Shown in pieces: positions 7,865-17,599 of a stretch of DNA of 64,000 bases. Positions within the stretch are counted from its first letter, which is position 1. The number at the start of each line of letters is the position of its first letter. Under the pieces are notes generated by a model, which was given only the letters and a program-made list of their open reading frames with translations, did not search any database and had not been told where the DNA came from. A program made the translations under genes and the position numbers. Origin of the DNA: Novosphingobium rosa NBRC 15208 (GTDB taxonomy: Bacteria > Pseudomonadota > Alphaproteobacteria > Sphingomonadales > Sphingomonadaceae); assembly GCF_001598555.1 (NCBI RefSeq), contig NZ_BCZE01000027.1:1-64000 (forward strand). Direction: 5' to 3'.

Positions 7865-10333
7865 ATGAAATCCTTGCTTGTCACCTCCTCGCTGATCGCT
7901 TTGCTGGGGGCCCATCCGGCGCTGGCCGGCGATGCCGCGCCCACCGATGGCCAGACCGCGCAGGGCGGCCAGTCCACCGACATCATCGTGACGGGCCGCG
8001 CCGGCATCGGCGAGCGCACCAAGGCGCAGATGAGCTATTCGGTCACCCGCATCGATGAGGAAGCGCTGCGCCTGCAGGCCCCCACCAGCGTGACCGAGGC
8101 GCTGAAATCCGTGCCCGGCTTCTGGGTGGAGTCCTCAGGGGGCGAGGCCAGCGGCAATGTGCGGGCACGCGGCGTGCCGGTCGATGGTTATGGCTCGATC
8201 CAGTTGCTGGAGGATGGCATTCCGGTGCAGCATGATCCCGCGCTGGGCTATCTCAACGCCGATCAGGCCTTCCGTCTCGATGAAACCATCGAGCGCATCG
8301 AGGTGGTGCGTGGCGGCCCGGCCTCGCTGTTCTATTCCAACGCTCCGGCAGGCGCGGTGAACTTCATCCCGCGCAAGGTGGGCGACACCGCCGAGGGGCT
8401 GGTCAAGATGACGCTGGGGGCCGACAGCCTCTATCGCGGCGATTTCTGGGTGGGCCTGCCGGTGGGCGAATGGAAAGTCGCGCTGGGCGGCTTCTACCGC
8501 TCCGAAGGGGGCGTGCGCGATCCGGGCTTCACCGGCAACCGGGGCGGGCAGATCCGCGCCACCGTCTCGCGCGAGTGGAACCGGGCCAAGTTCAGTCTGG
8601 ACGTCAAGCGGCTGGATGACATCGTGGCCTTCTACACTGGCATTCCCATGCGCACCTATCCCGATGGCAAGATCCGCGCCGTGCCCGGCTTCAGCGGCAA
8701 TTACGGCACGGTGGCCGGGCCCGAAACCGAGAAGATCAGCATGATCGAGGGCGACGGCACAAGGTACAACTTCGACAACAGCCTGGGCACGCAGGTGAAG
8801 CGCACCCAGATCACCGGCAAGTTCGATTTCGAACCGTGGGACGGCTGGAAGATCAGCAACACCTCGCGCTATGACAGCACCTGGACCCAGCGCAACGGCG
8901 TCTATCCCAACACGCTGCAAAGCGCCTCCAGTTTGCTATCGCAGCAGTCCGGCTTGCTCTCGCAGGCGCCGGGGGCCAGTGCGTTGCAATTGCGCTATGC
9001 CACCTCGGGGCAGGTCTATGATACCGCCAATCAGAACGGTAACGGGCTGGTCATCGTGGGCGGCCTGCGCGGCATCACCATGCCGGTCAATGAATTCATG
9101 AGTGACACCCATGTCTCGCACCGTTTCCACATGGGTTCGACCACGCATGATCTGACCTTCGGCTATTATTTCGCGCATCTCGACGAGAATTTCAGCCGCT
9201 ATTCCTCCACTGCCCTGCTCGATGTGCAGAACAATGCGCGGCTGCTCGATCTGGTGGCGGTGAACAATGCGGGCAATGTGGTGAAGACCTTCACCGATCA
9301 CGGCATCTACAAATATGGCTATGAGTGGGAAGACGCTCATGGGGAGCAGACCACCAATGCGCTCTATCTGGGCGATGAGTGGCAGATCACGCCCAAGCTG
9401 CGCCTCGATGGCGGCGTGCGCTGGGAAACGATGCGCGCGCGCGGCACGGTGGCGCTGAAGACCACCGCCAATCTGGGCACGCCCGCCACCTCGTCCATCA
9501 TCACCGGCAGCGGGCTTTACGCCAATTATGACAACACCTTCAGCCATGCCACCTACACGGTGGGGCTGGATTATCAGATCACCCGCAAGGCCGGGGCCTT
9601 CGCGCGCTTCACGGCGGCCAACCGCATGCCCAGCCTTGGCAATTACATCACCAGCCCCACCGCCACGCCCATCACCCAGACGATGGATCTGGGCGAGATC
9701 GGCCTGAAATACGCCAGCCGCCTGTTCGACCTCTATGCGACCGGCTTCTGGACCAAATACAACAACATCTCCTTCACCAACTATCGCTTCGATCTCAACA
9801 CCGGCGCTTCGGTGACCGAGGCGCTCTATGCCAACACGCGCACCCTAGGCGTGGAGCTGGAAGGCACGATCCGCCCCGCCAGCTGGTTCGATCTTTCGGG
9901 AACGGCCACCTTGCAGGATCCGCAATATCGCGGACTGAATTATGTGGATGCCTCGGGCAAAACCAACAATTACACCGGCAACCAGCTGATCCGCGTGCCC
10001 AAGGTCAGCCTGCGCATCGTGCCGGGCTTCAACCTGCTGCATGGCCGCCTGCGCGTGCAGGGATCGTGGGAGTATGAGGGCGCGCGCTATGTCGACACCG
10101 CCAATTCGGTGCGACTGCCCGCCTATGGCACGATCAATGTCAGCACCCGTTTCGACATCACGCCGCGCCTTTCGGTCTATGGCTATATCGACAATCTCAA
10201 CAACTCGCTGGGCCTGACCGAGGGCAATCCGCGCGCGGGCGAGCTGCAGAATGGCGATGCGGGCGCCAACACCTTCATCGCGCGGCCGCTGATCGGGCGG
10301 AATTTCCGCGGCGCCGTGATGTACAAGTTCTGA
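7865..10333 (+). CDS. TonB-dependent receptor without STN domain
   Basis: Outer-membrane receptor of 822 residues starting at MKSLLVTSSL, a clean signal peptide ending near ALAG; the frame extends 20 codons upstream but without a better start. The TonB-box-like DIIVTGRA is followed directly by a plug (PGFWVESSGGEASGNVRARG) and a barrel ending in VMYKF. Plug and barrel closely resemble the receptor at 3243, but this one lacks the STN signalling domain. It is divergent from the sigma/FecR genes and is followed four bases later by a secreted PHP-fold hydrolase. I infer it is the main transporter for a ligand sensed by the STN paralogue. The ligand is unknown. Confidence 0.9.
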   Translation: MKSLLVTSSLIALLGAHPALAGDAAPTDGQTAQGGQSTDIIVTGRAGIGERTKAQMSYSVTRIDEEALRLQAPTSVTEALKSVPGFWVESSGGEASGNVRARGVPVDGYGSIQLLEDGIPVQHDPALGYLNADQAFRLDETIERIEVVRGGPASLFYSNAPAGAVNFIPRKVGDTAEGLVKMTLGADSLYRGDFWVGLPVGEWKVALGGFYRSEGGVRDPGFTGNRGGQIRATVSREWNRAKFSLDVKRLDDIVAFYTGIPMRTYPDGKIRAVPGFSGNYGTVAGPETEKISMIEGDGTRYNFDNSLGTQVKRTQITGKFDFEPWDGWKISNTSRYDSTWTQRNGVYPNTLQSASSLLSQQSGLLSQAPGASALQLRYATSGQVYDTANQNGNGLVIVGGLRGITMPVNEFMSDTHVSHRFHMGSTTHDLTFGYYFAHLDENFSRYSSTALLDVQNNARLLDLVAVNNAGNVVKTFTDHGIYKYGYEWEDAHGEQTTNALYLGDEWQITPKLRLDGGVRWETMRARGTVALKTTANLGTPATSSIITGSGLYANYDNTFSHATYTVGLDYQITRKAGAFARFTAANRMPSLGNYITSPTATPITQTMDLGEIGLKYASRLFDLYATGFWTKYNNISFTNYRFDLNTGASVTEALYANTRTLGVELEGTIRPASWFDLSGTATLQDPQYRGLNYVDASGKTNNYTGNQLIRVPKVSLRIVPGFNLLHGRLRVQGSWEYEGARYVDTANSVRLPAYGTINVSTRFDITPRLSVYGYIDNLNNSLGLTEGNPRAGELQNGDAGANTFIARPLIGRNFRGAVMYKF

Positions 10334-10336
10334 GCC

Positions 10337-11860
10337 ATGCCCATGCGTCTTGCCTCCGCTCTTGTCGCTTTGTCCTGCGCCCTTGGTCTGTCGGTTGCGG
10401 CAGCCTGGGCGCAGGCTCCCACACCCGCAAAAGTGGAGGCGGGCGCTCCATGGCAGGTTCTCGAAGGGGACCTCGGCCATGATCGCTTCGAACATTACAC
10501 CGAACTGCCCTTTGACCTGCCCGCAGGCGTCACGCGCGTCACCATCCGCTTCACCTATGATCGCGCCCAGCACAGCGTGATCGATCTGGGCCTGCGCGAT
10601 CCGCAAAGGTTTCGTGGCTGGGGCGGCGGCGCGCATGACCATATGACGCTCAGCACCGAAGACGCCACGCAGGGCTATCTACCCGGCCCCCTGCCCGCCG
10701 GGCGCTGGAACCTGATCCTTGGCGCGCCCAACATTCGACCCGGGGCCAAAACCCATTACCGGGCGCAGATCTTTATCGAACGCGCGCCGCAGATCACCGA
10801 ATTCGCCGATGCGCCGCTGACAAACCATCCCGGCTGGTATCGCGGCGACCTGCATATGCACAGCGGCGACAGCGACGGCCATTGCCGCGCGCAATCGGGC
10901 AAGAGCGTCTCCTGCCCGGTCTATCGCGTCGTGGAAACCGCCGCCGCGCGCGGGCTCGATTTCATCGCGCTGACCGATCACAACAGCACCGCCAATTTCA
11001 ACGCCCTGCGCGAACTGCAGCCCGCCTTCGACAGGCTGCTGCTGGTGCCCGGGCGCGAGATCACCACTTTCTGGGGCCACAGCAATGTCTTCGGCCCCAC
11101 CGATGTTCTGGATTTCCGCATGGGCTCGCCCAATTGGGATCAGGCGCGGCGCTGGATCGACGCCGCCCATGCCGAGGGCGGCATCGTCTCGATCAATCAC
11201 CCCGGCGCGCCTTCGGGCGAAATCTGCATGGGCTGCGGCTGGCGCGTGGACGATCTGCCGCAAGGCGCAGCCGATGCCGTCGAAGTGGTCAATGGCGGCA
11301 CCATGCGCGAAACCGGCGCGGCGGACAGCCCGCTGCAAGGCTTCGCTTACTGGAACCGCCTGCTGAAAAGCGGGGCACATGTCACCGGCATCGGCGGCAG
11401 CGACAGCCATGAGGCCGATCGCTCCCCCACCGAAGCCGGCGCTTTGGGCATGCCCACCACCGTCGTCTATATGCAAGACCTTTCGGTCCATGGCCTGCTG
11501 GCCGGGCTCCGCGGTGGCCGCGTGTTTATCGATGTGGAGGGCACGCACGATCGCATCCTCAACCTCTCCGCCAGGGCGGGCTCACAGCAGGCCGATATGG
11601 GCGGAACCCTGCGTCTGCATGCGGGCGACAGCGCCGATCTGGCGGTGGAGGTCAAAGGGGTGAGCAGCGGCACGCTGCAACTGATCGTCGATGGGGAAAG
11701 CGATCCGGCCCGTCGGGTCGCGTTCGCGGGCGATGGATCGCTTTTCCTGTCGCCTTGGCATGCGGACGGGCGGGCGCATTGGCTGCGCGCCGATGTGCGC
11801 GATGCGCAGGGGCGCCTGCTGCTGGTGGGCAATCCGGTCTATATCGCGGCGGCCCTTTGA
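10337..11860 (+). CDS. Secreted CehA/McbA-type PHP-domain metallohydrolase
   Basis: Protein of 507 residues with an N-terminal signal peptide (ALVALSCALGLSVAAAWAQA), so it acts in the periplasm or outside. An N-terminal beta-rich region is followed from about residue 165 by a PHP-type metal-binding core: GDLHMHSGDSDGH, then DFIALTDHNS, GREITTFWGHSNVFG, INHPGAPSG and GGSDSHEADR, all with histidines and aspartates at metal positions. PHP domains hydrolyse phosphate esters, and the CehA/McbA branch includes carbamate-ester hydrolases. It sits four bases after a TonB receptor, implying coupled hydrolysis and import. Substrate is not determined. Confidence 0.85.
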   Translation: MPMRLASALVALSCALGLSVAAAWAQAPTPAKVEAGAPWQVLEGDLGHDRFEHYTELPFDLPAGVTRVTIRFTYDRAQHSVIDLGLRDPQRFRGWGGGAHDHMTLSTEDATQGYLPGPLPAGRWNLILGAPNIRPGAKTHYRAQIFIERAPQITEFADAPLTNHPGWYRGDLHMHSGDSDGHCRAQSGKSVSCPVYRVVETAAARGLDFIALTDHNSTANFNALRELQPAFDRLLLVPGREITTFWGHSNVFGPTDVLDFRMGSPNWDQARRWIDAAHAEGGIVSINHPGAPSGEICMGCGWRVDDLPQGAADAVEVVNGGTMRETGAADSPLQGFAYWNRLLKSGAHVTGIGGSDSHEADRSPTEAGALGMPTTVVYMQDLSVHGLLAGLRGGRVFIDVEGTHDRILNLSARAGSQQADMGGTLRLHAGDSADLAVEVKGVSSGTLQLIVDGESDPARRVAFAGDGSLFLSPWHADGRAHWLRADVRDAQGRLLLVGNPVYIAAAL

Positions 11861-11960
11861 CGAAGGCCACCATCCACTGACAGCACCCTGTCACCAAACT
11901 TACGCAAAGCCACGGTAGCGCGGCGGGCACGAAAGGCCCGCTGCCTCAGGACCGCGTATT

Positions 11961-12572
11961 ATGTCTGCCGCTACCGCCTCGCCAGAGATCATCCGCTGGG
12001 TCGCCACGCATGTGGTGCCTCAGGAGGGGGCCGTGCGCGCCAGCCTGCGCCGCCTGGGCGTGAGCCAGAGCGATGCCGACGACATCATTCAGGACGCCTA
12101 TTGCCGCCTTGCCGCCCTGCCCTGCGTGGCGCATATCGAGCGGCCCGGCGCCTATTTCATGCAGATGGTGAAAAACCTCTGGCGGGATCATTTGCGCCGC
12201 GCGCAGATTATCCGCTTCGAGGATTTTACGGAAAATGCCTCCAGCTTCGTCGAGGCAGAGGCGATGGGCATCGAGGAAGCCTGTGCGGCGCGTCAGCAGC
12301 TGCGCATGGTGGAAGAGATGCTGGCGCGGCTGCCCGAAAGGTGCCGCACCATCTTCACGCTGAAACGCGTGGAGGGATGCTCGCAAAAGGAGATTGCCGC
12401 GCGCCTTGGCGTCAGCGAAAGCGTGGTGGAAAATGACGTGCAGAAAGCCCTGAGGTTGATTCAGGCCGAAATGCGCGCCACAGCATGCCTGCCCGGGGAG
12501 GACACCGGATCGGCTCAGGAACACGGGAACTTCGTTGACAGGCAGCGTCGAAACTTCGTCATCAACGGTTGA
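11961..12572 (+). CDS. ECF sigma factor, FecI type
   Basis: Sigma factor of about 203 residues. Region 2 covers SQSDADDIIQDAYCRLAAL and the RPGAYFMQMVKNLWRDHLRR helix. Region 4 is LPERCRTIFTLKRVEGCSQKEIAARLGVSESVVENDVQKAL. It starts at ATG 11961 after an AGGA element. It opens a second signalling set with a FecR gene that overlaps its end by 38 bases and an STN receptor. The upstream gap (11861-11960) contains two short dyads, at about 11878-11893 and 11923-11941. Control by release from FecR on ligand binding is inferred from the family. Confidence 0.92.
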   Translation: MSAATASPEIIRWVATHVVPQEGAVRASLRRLGVSQSDADDIIQDAYCRLAALPCVAHIERPGAYFMQMVKNLWRDHLRRAQIIRFEDFTENASSFVEAEAMGIEEACAARQQLRMVEEMLARLPERCRTIFTLKRVEGCSQKEIAARLGVSESVVENDVQKALRLIQAEMRATACLPGEDTGSAQEHGNFVDRQRRNFVING

Positions 12573-13497
12573 AGCTGCCGCCGCGCGCTGGGCGGCGGCC
12601 CTTGATGCGAACCCGGACACCACCCCTGAGGGCCTTGAGGCATGGCTGGCGCAAAACCCGCGCCATGCCGGGGCGCTGCTGCGCGCTCAGGCCACGCTGG
12701 CGCTGTTCACCCCATCGGTTCAGCTTGTGCCGGACGCCGGGCCTGCCCCTCAGCCCACCCGGCGGGACAGGGCGCAAGGCTGGATGCGCCGCCATCAACG
12801 CTGGCTGGCGGGCGGGGCGGCGCTGACGGCGGCTGGCGTCGCGGCGGTGCTGCTCTATGCGCCGGGCACGGATCGCTATGCCACCGGCACGGGCGAGATG
12901 CGTCAGGTCACCCTTGCCGAAGGGTCTTCGCTGTCGCTCGACACGCAGACCAGGCTGAAGGTGACGATGGAAAGCGACGCCCGCGTGGTGCGGCTGGAGG
13001 AAGGCCGCACCCTGCTGCGCGTGCGCCACGATGCCAGCCGGCCTTTCCTCGTAAAGGCCGGCGCCATCACCATCACCGATATCGGCACGGTGTTTCAGGT
13101 GGTGCGCCGAGGCGATGCCGTCACCGTGCTGGTCAGCGAAGGCATGGTGGAGGTCGGCACGCCGGGCGGCACGCTGAGGCTGGGCGCCGGGCAGAGCGCC
13201 AGTTTCGATGGTCATGGCGAGCCCGTGGCTCAAGCCCTGTCCCCCGCCGCCATCGAACGCGCCACGGCATGGACCAGCGGGCGCATCGAACTGGACGGTG
13301 AACGGCTGGACAGCGCCATCGATGAGATGAACCGCCACAACCAGTTGAAAATCACGCTCGGCAATGCCGCCCTTGGCGGTGAAAAGCTTTATGGCTCTTT
13401 CCGCCTCGACGATCCCGAAGGCTTTGCCCGCACCGCCGCGCTCAGTGTCGGCGCTCAGGCGCGCGATCAGGGCGACACTATCCGCATTATAAAATAA
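12535..13497 (+). CDS. FecR-family anti-sigma regulator
   Basis: Signal transducer of about 320 residues with the cytoplasmic helical region (AAAARWAAALDANPD...LEAWLAQNPRHAGALLRAQ), one membrane segment near residues 92-112 (GGAALTAAGVAAVLLYAPG), a FecR domain (TGTGEMRQVTLAEGSSLSLD) and the C-terminal receptor-contact region. The best start is a TTG at 12535 inside the sigma gene, so the two are translationally linked. It precedes the STN receptor at 13579. Confidence 0.9.
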   Translation: MTGSVETSSSTVEAAAARWAAALDANPDTTPEGLEAWLAQNPRHAGALLRAQATLALFTPSVQLVPDAGPAPQPTRRDRAQGWMRRHQRWLAGGAALTAAGVAAVLLYAPGTDRYATGTGEMRQVTLAEGSSLSLDTQTRLKVTMESDARVVRLEEGRTLLRVRHDASRPFLVKAGAITITDIGTVFQVVRRGDAVTVLVSEGMVEVGTPGGTLRLGAGQSASFDGHGEPVAQALSPAAIERATAWTSGRIELDGERLDSAIDEMNRHNQLKITLGNAALGGEKLYGSFRLDDPEGFARTAALSVGAQARDQGDTIRIIK

Positions 13498-13544
13498 TCA
13501 TAAAAGCCGAAGGAAATGCCGTCCCGCCCTGTCGAGCAGGCAAG

Positions 13545-13560
13545 GGCCCGGAAGCGGGCC
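13545..13560 (+). promoter_or_regulatory. Leader hairpin before receptor gene
   Basis: GGCCCG and CGGGCC form a 6-bp stem around the tetraloop GAAG in the 81-base gap between the FecR gene and the receptor. It lies 18 bases before the start codon and just ahead of the GCGGGGA ribosome binding site. It may tune the receptor level or be an RNA-processing point. This is seen only as a dyad; no function is shown. Confidence 0.3.
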
Positions 13561-13578
13561 GTTATTGCGGGGATTACC

Positions 13579-16380
13579 ATGCTTTCCTTCCGTCGCCATC
13601 TGGTTGCGACCACCACTCTGGCTGCTCTGGCCGCCACTTGCGTGCAGGCTCAGGCCGCCAGCCCGATTTCCAGCTTCAATGTGCCGGCACAAGATGTGAC
13701 CAGCGCGGTGCGCCTCTTCGCGCGACAGGCTGGCGTGCAGATCGTCGTTTCCGGCAGCGTGGCGCAGGGCCGCCGCAGCCATGCCATCACCGGCCGCATG
13801 GGTACGGGCGAGGCGCTCAATCGCATGCTCGAAGGCACCGGCCTTGCCGCCAAAGCCACCGGCGATAACACCTATGTGATCGTGGGCGGCGCGCCCGATC
13901 CCACGCCCACCGCCTATGACGAGGCCGATGCGCATGATCCCATCGTCGTCACCGGCGCCATGGTCGCCCAGCGCGAGGCCGTCGCCGAAAAGCGCAATGC
14001 CGACAACACGGTGGAAACGCTGCATGCCAACGATGTCGGCAAGCTGCCCGACCAGAACGTCGCCGAAGCCATCAAGCGCCTGCCGGGCCTGACCGCCGCC
14101 AACGATCAGGGCGAGGGCCGCTATGTGGTGATCCGCGGCATTGATCCGGGTCTGGCGAATGTGACGCTCAACGGCATGACCCTGCCCGCGCCCGAGCCCG
14201 ATGGCCGTCAGGTGAAGCTGGACGATCTGCCCAGCGCGATGATCCAGTCGGTCTCGGTGTCGAAATCGCTGCTGGCCAGTCAGGATGCCAATGCCATCGC
14301 CGGTGAGGTCGCCATCCGCACCAAGACGGCGTTCGACAGCAAGAAGATGTTCTTCGTCGATGCCCGCGCCTCGGTGGGGCATTACACGCTGAACAACAAA
14401 ACGCCCTATGATCTGGACGCCACGGTGGGCGGCCGTTTCGGCGCGGAAAAGCAGTTCGGCGCGGTGGTCTCGGTCAGCTATTCCAGGCGCCCCATCGAGA
14501 GCGAGAACTATCAGGGATCGAGCAACTGGTCCTCCGCCGGCGCGCCGGACGGCAATGGCATCCGCGACTACAATCTGTCGCGCACGCGCCTTGGGGTGGT
14601 CGGCAATTTCGACTGGCACCCCAATGAGAAGGTGAAGCTCTACCTGCGCACCTCCTATTCCGAATTCCAGGACCACGAGACGCGCGACCAGAACCGCCTC
14701 GCCGTGACCGCCTATGACGCCGCCACCGGCGTTCCCACCAAGGGCACCGCCACCGTTCTGGTGCGCCAGCGCCAGGAAAACGACCACACGCAAAGCGCCA
14801 CGCTGGGCGGCGATTTTTCCGATGTGGCGGGCGGCACGCTCTCGATCGCGGCGGGCTATACGCGCGCGGTCAAGCAGGATCCGCTGCGCAGCGAATTCAC
14901 CTTCACCACGGCCAAGGGCGGCGTCAATCTGGCCTATAACGGATCGACCTATCCCTACACGCTGACGCCCGCCACCGCCGGCTATTTCGGCAATGCCAGC
15001 AATTTCTATTTCAGCAAATACAACATCGAAAACCGCTATGCCTATGAGCAGCTGTGGCAAGGCAAGCTGGATTACACCCATCCGCTAGAGATCGGCGATG
15101 GTTCGGAATTCAGCATTGGCGCCAAGATCACCGATCGCCACAAGAATGACGATCACAACAAGATGACCTACTCGGCCACCTCGACCAAGTGGTATCTGAA
15201 CAATGTCGGCTACACCGGCAACACCGGTTTCTATGGCAATGAATTCTCCTTCGGCCAGCGCATCAACTATTTCGCCGCGCGCGACTATCTGATGAGCAAC
15301 CTCTCGACGCTGGCGACCGGCTCGACCACCACCTCGGGGAACATCTCGGACTCGCTGGCCAGCGATTATGACGTGCGTGAACGGATCACGGCGGGCTATG
15401 CCCAGCTGAAGCTGAAATTCGGCGCGCTGACGCTGATCCCCGGTGTCCGTGTCGAAAACACCTACGACAGCACCAAGGCCAAGATCGTCAATGCCGCCTC
15501 GAAGATCACCGATGGTTTCAACACCTTCGGCAAGGTGAACTACACCGATGTCTTCCCCGGCCTGAACGCCAAATATGACGTGACCAGGGATCTGCTGCTG
15601 CGCGGCGCGGTGACCACCTCGATCGGTCGCCCCAACTATCCGCAGCTGGCGCCCTATGTCACGGTGACCGACACCTCGACCACCGCGACGGCGGTTTCGG
15701 TCGGCAACCCCAATCTGAAGCCCTATCGTTCGGTCAATCTCGACGCTTCGGTGGAGTTCTATCCGGCGCAGGGCAGCATCGTTTCGGCGGGGATCTTCAC
15801 GAAATCCATCGACAATCCGATCTATTCGACCACCACGCTGCAGAACAACGTCACGCTGGGCAATGTGCTTTACAGCGCCGCCAATGTGACCCAGCCCTTC
15901 AACGCCGACCATGAGAATGTCACCGGCGTGGAGTTCAACGTGCAGCACCAGTTTACCAAACTGCCGGGCGCGCTGTCGGGCTTTGGCATCTCGGCCAACT
16001 TCAGCCATGTGTGGGGCAGCGCCAATGCGACGGCGATCCGCGGCGGCAAGGTGCCGCTGGCCTATCAGTCGAAGAATGTCGGCACGGCGCAGCTCTTCTA
16101 CGAAAAGTACGGCTTCGGCGCGCGACTGGCCTTCAGCTACCGCTCGGCCTATCTCGACACGCTGGGCGGCTCGGCGGCGACGGACCAGTACACCGACGCC
16201 AATGGCCAGCTGGACCTGCATGTCAGCTATCAGATCATCCCCGCCGTCACCGTCTTCGGCGATGCGGTGAACCTGACCGACGCCCCGTGGCGCCGTTACA
16301 TGGGCGCCAGCCGCGCCTATCTGATCGAGCGTGAGCATTACGGCACCCAGCTGCGCGGCGGCGTGCAGGTGCATTTCTGA
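13579..16380 (+). CDS. STN-domain TonB receptor, likely for phytate or other organophosphate
   Basis: Outer-membrane receptor of about 933 residues starting at MLSFRRHL, which has the signal peptide and a GGGGA ribosome binding site. An STN domain at about 35-95 (FNVPAQDVTSAVRLFARQAG) pairs it with the FecR protein encoded upstream. The plug carries the DNTVETLHANDVGKLPDQN and AEAIKRLPG pattern of the large Caulobacter-type TonB receptor subfamily. The barrel ends in VQVHF. Its stop overlaps the start of an AppA-like phosphatase gene. Uptake or sensing of inositol phosphates is inferred only from that link; sugar uptake is the main alternative. Confidence 0.9.
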   Translation: MLSFRRHLVATTTLAALAATCVQAQAASPISSFNVPAQDVTSAVRLFARQAGVQIVVSGSVAQGRRSHAITGRMGTGEALNRMLEGTGLAAKATGDNTYVIVGGAPDPTPTAYDEADAHDPIVVTGAMVAQREAVAEKRNADNTVETLHANDVGKLPDQNVAEAIKRLPGLTAANDQGEGRYVVIRGIDPGLANVTLNGMTLPAPEPDGRQVKLDDLPSAMIQSVSVSKSLLASQDANAIAGEVAIRTKTAFDSKKMFFVDARASVGHYTLNNKTPYDLDATVGGRFGAEKQFGAVVSVSYSRRPIESENYQGSSNWSSAGAPDGNGIRDYNLSRTRLGVVGNFDWHPNEKVKLYLRTSYSEFQDHETRDQNRLAVTAYDAATGVPTKGTATVLVRQRQENDHTQSATLGGDFSDVAGGTLSIAAGYTRAVKQDPLRSEFTFTTAKGGVNLAYNGSTYPYTLTPATAGYFGNASNFYFSKYNIENRYAYEQLWQGKLDYTHPLEIGDGSEFSIGAKITDRHKNDDHNKMTYSATSTKWYLNNVGYTGNTGFYGNEFSFGQRINYFAARDYLMSNLSTLATGSTTTSGNISDSLASDYDVRERITAGYAQLKLKFGALTLIPGVRVENTYDSTKAKIVNAASKITDGFNTFGKVNYTDVFPGLNAKYDVTRDLLLRGAVTTSIGRPNYPQLAPYVTVTDTSTTATAVSVGNPNLKPYRSVNLDASVEFYPAQGSIVSAGIFTKSIDNPIYSTTTLQNNVTLGNVLYSAANVTQPFNADHENVTGVEFNVQHQFTKLPGALSGFGISANFSHVWGSANATAIRGGKVPLAYQSKNVGTAQLFYEKYGFGARLAFSYRSAYLDTLGGSAATDQYTDANGQLDLHVSYQIIPAVTVFGDAVNLTDAPWRRYMGASRAYLIEREHYGTQLRGGVQVHF

Positions 16381-17582
16381 TGCGCCGCCTGTTGGCAACC
16401 GCCGCTCTGGCGTTCATGGCGGGGACCGCGCATGCGGCCCCCGCTCCGGATGGCCTGACGGTGGAGCGCGTGGTGATCGTGATGCGCCACGGCGTGCGCC
16501 CGCCCACCAAGGCCCAGCCCATGCCCGCCGGGGTCACCCCCGAGACATGGCCCTCATGGCCCGTCGAGCCGGGATTCCTGTCCCCGCATGGCGCGCTGGC
16601 GGTCGAGCGGCTGGGCGCCAGCGATGGCGCGACCTTGCGCGCTCAGGGCGTGATCCCAGCGAAGGGCTGCCCGACGGTCCGCATCGTGGCCGACAGCGAC
16701 CAGCGCACCATCGAAACCGCCAAAAGCTGGGCCAGGGCCTTCGCGCCGGGCTGCGCCATCCCCGGCGATCACCAGCCGCAGGGCAGCAAGGACACACGCT
16801 TCGGCCCCATTCAGGCCGGTCTGGTCACGCTGGACCCGGCGCAGGTCGATGCCGCCGTGGCGCAGGGCGTGGGGCCCGGCGGCATGGCGGCGGTCGAGGC
16901 GGCGCATCGCGATCTGCTGGCGCTGGCCGATCATATCCTCTGCAAGGATGGTCCTTCGGCCAGCTGCGGCATCGGTCAGGAACCCAGCGTGATCGCTCCG
17001 GCCAGCGCCAGGCAGCGGCCCAAAATGGAGGGAGCGCTGGATCGGGCCTCCACCGTGGCGCAGATCATGCTGCTGGAATATGGCGAGGGCAAGCCCATGG
17101 CGCAGGTCGGCTGGGGCCGGGTGACGCCGGCGCAGATCGCCCGGCTTTCCGCGCTGCATGCGCTGGAGTTCCGCCTGCTGGCGCGGCCTTACCCGGTGGC
17201 CTCGGCCAATCTGTCGGGCCTGCTGCCGATCATGCGCGAGGGGCTGACTGGCAGCACTGCCGTCACGATGATTTCCGGCCATGACACCAATGTCGCCAAT
17301 CTGGGCGGGTTGCTGGATCTGCACTGGCAGGTGCCGGGTCTAGCTCAGGACGATCCGGCGCCCGGCGGCGCCATCGTGCTGGAACGAGTGAAGGCGCGCG
17401 ACGGCAAGCTTTATGTGCGCGCATCCTATCGCGCCCAGTCGCTTGAGCAAATCCGCTCTGCCGCCCCGTTGGCGGCCAAGGGGCCCTATCGCGCGGCCAT
17501 CCCCATCCCCGGTTGCGCCGCCGAAGCCAGGGGCGCCCTCTGCCCGCTGAACAAGGCGCTGCACCTGCTGGGTGAAGGCTGA
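16380..17582 (+). CDS. Histidine acid phosphatase, AppA-like phytase family
   Basis: Secreted phosphatase of 400 residues with an N-terminal signal peptide (LLATAALAFMAGTAHAA). The catalytic RHGVRPP motif is near residues 37-43, giving the phosphohistidine, and the proton-donor GHDTNVANLGG motif is near residue 300. Flanking blocks such as WPSWPV, KGCP and IVADSDQRT match the bacterial AppA/Agp group, whose members hydrolyse phytate or glucose-1-phosphate in the periplasm. Its ATG overlaps the receptor stop (TGATG), so receptor and enzyme are made together. A structured stretch follows at 17600-17704. Confidence 0.92.
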   Translation: MRRLLATAALAFMAGTAHAAPAPDGLTVERVVIVMRHGVRPPTKAQPMPAGVTPETWPSWPVEPGFLSPHGALAVERLGASDGATLRAQGVIPAKGCPTVRIVADSDQRTIETAKSWARAFAPGCAIPGDHQPQGSKDTRFGPIQAGLVTLDPAQVDAAVAQGVGPGGMAAVEAAHRDLLALADHILCKDGPSASCGIGQEPSVIAPASARQRPKMEGALDRASTVAQIMLLEYGEGKPMAQVGWGRVTPAQIARLSALHALEFRLLARPYPVASANLSGLLPIMREGLTGSTAVTMISGHDTNVANLGGLLDLHWQVPGLAQDDPAPGGAIVLERVKARDGKLYVRASYRAQSLEQIRSAAPLAAKGPYRAAIPIPGCAAEARGALCPLNKALHLLGEG

Positions 17583-17599
17583 GCGGCCCACAGACGCCC

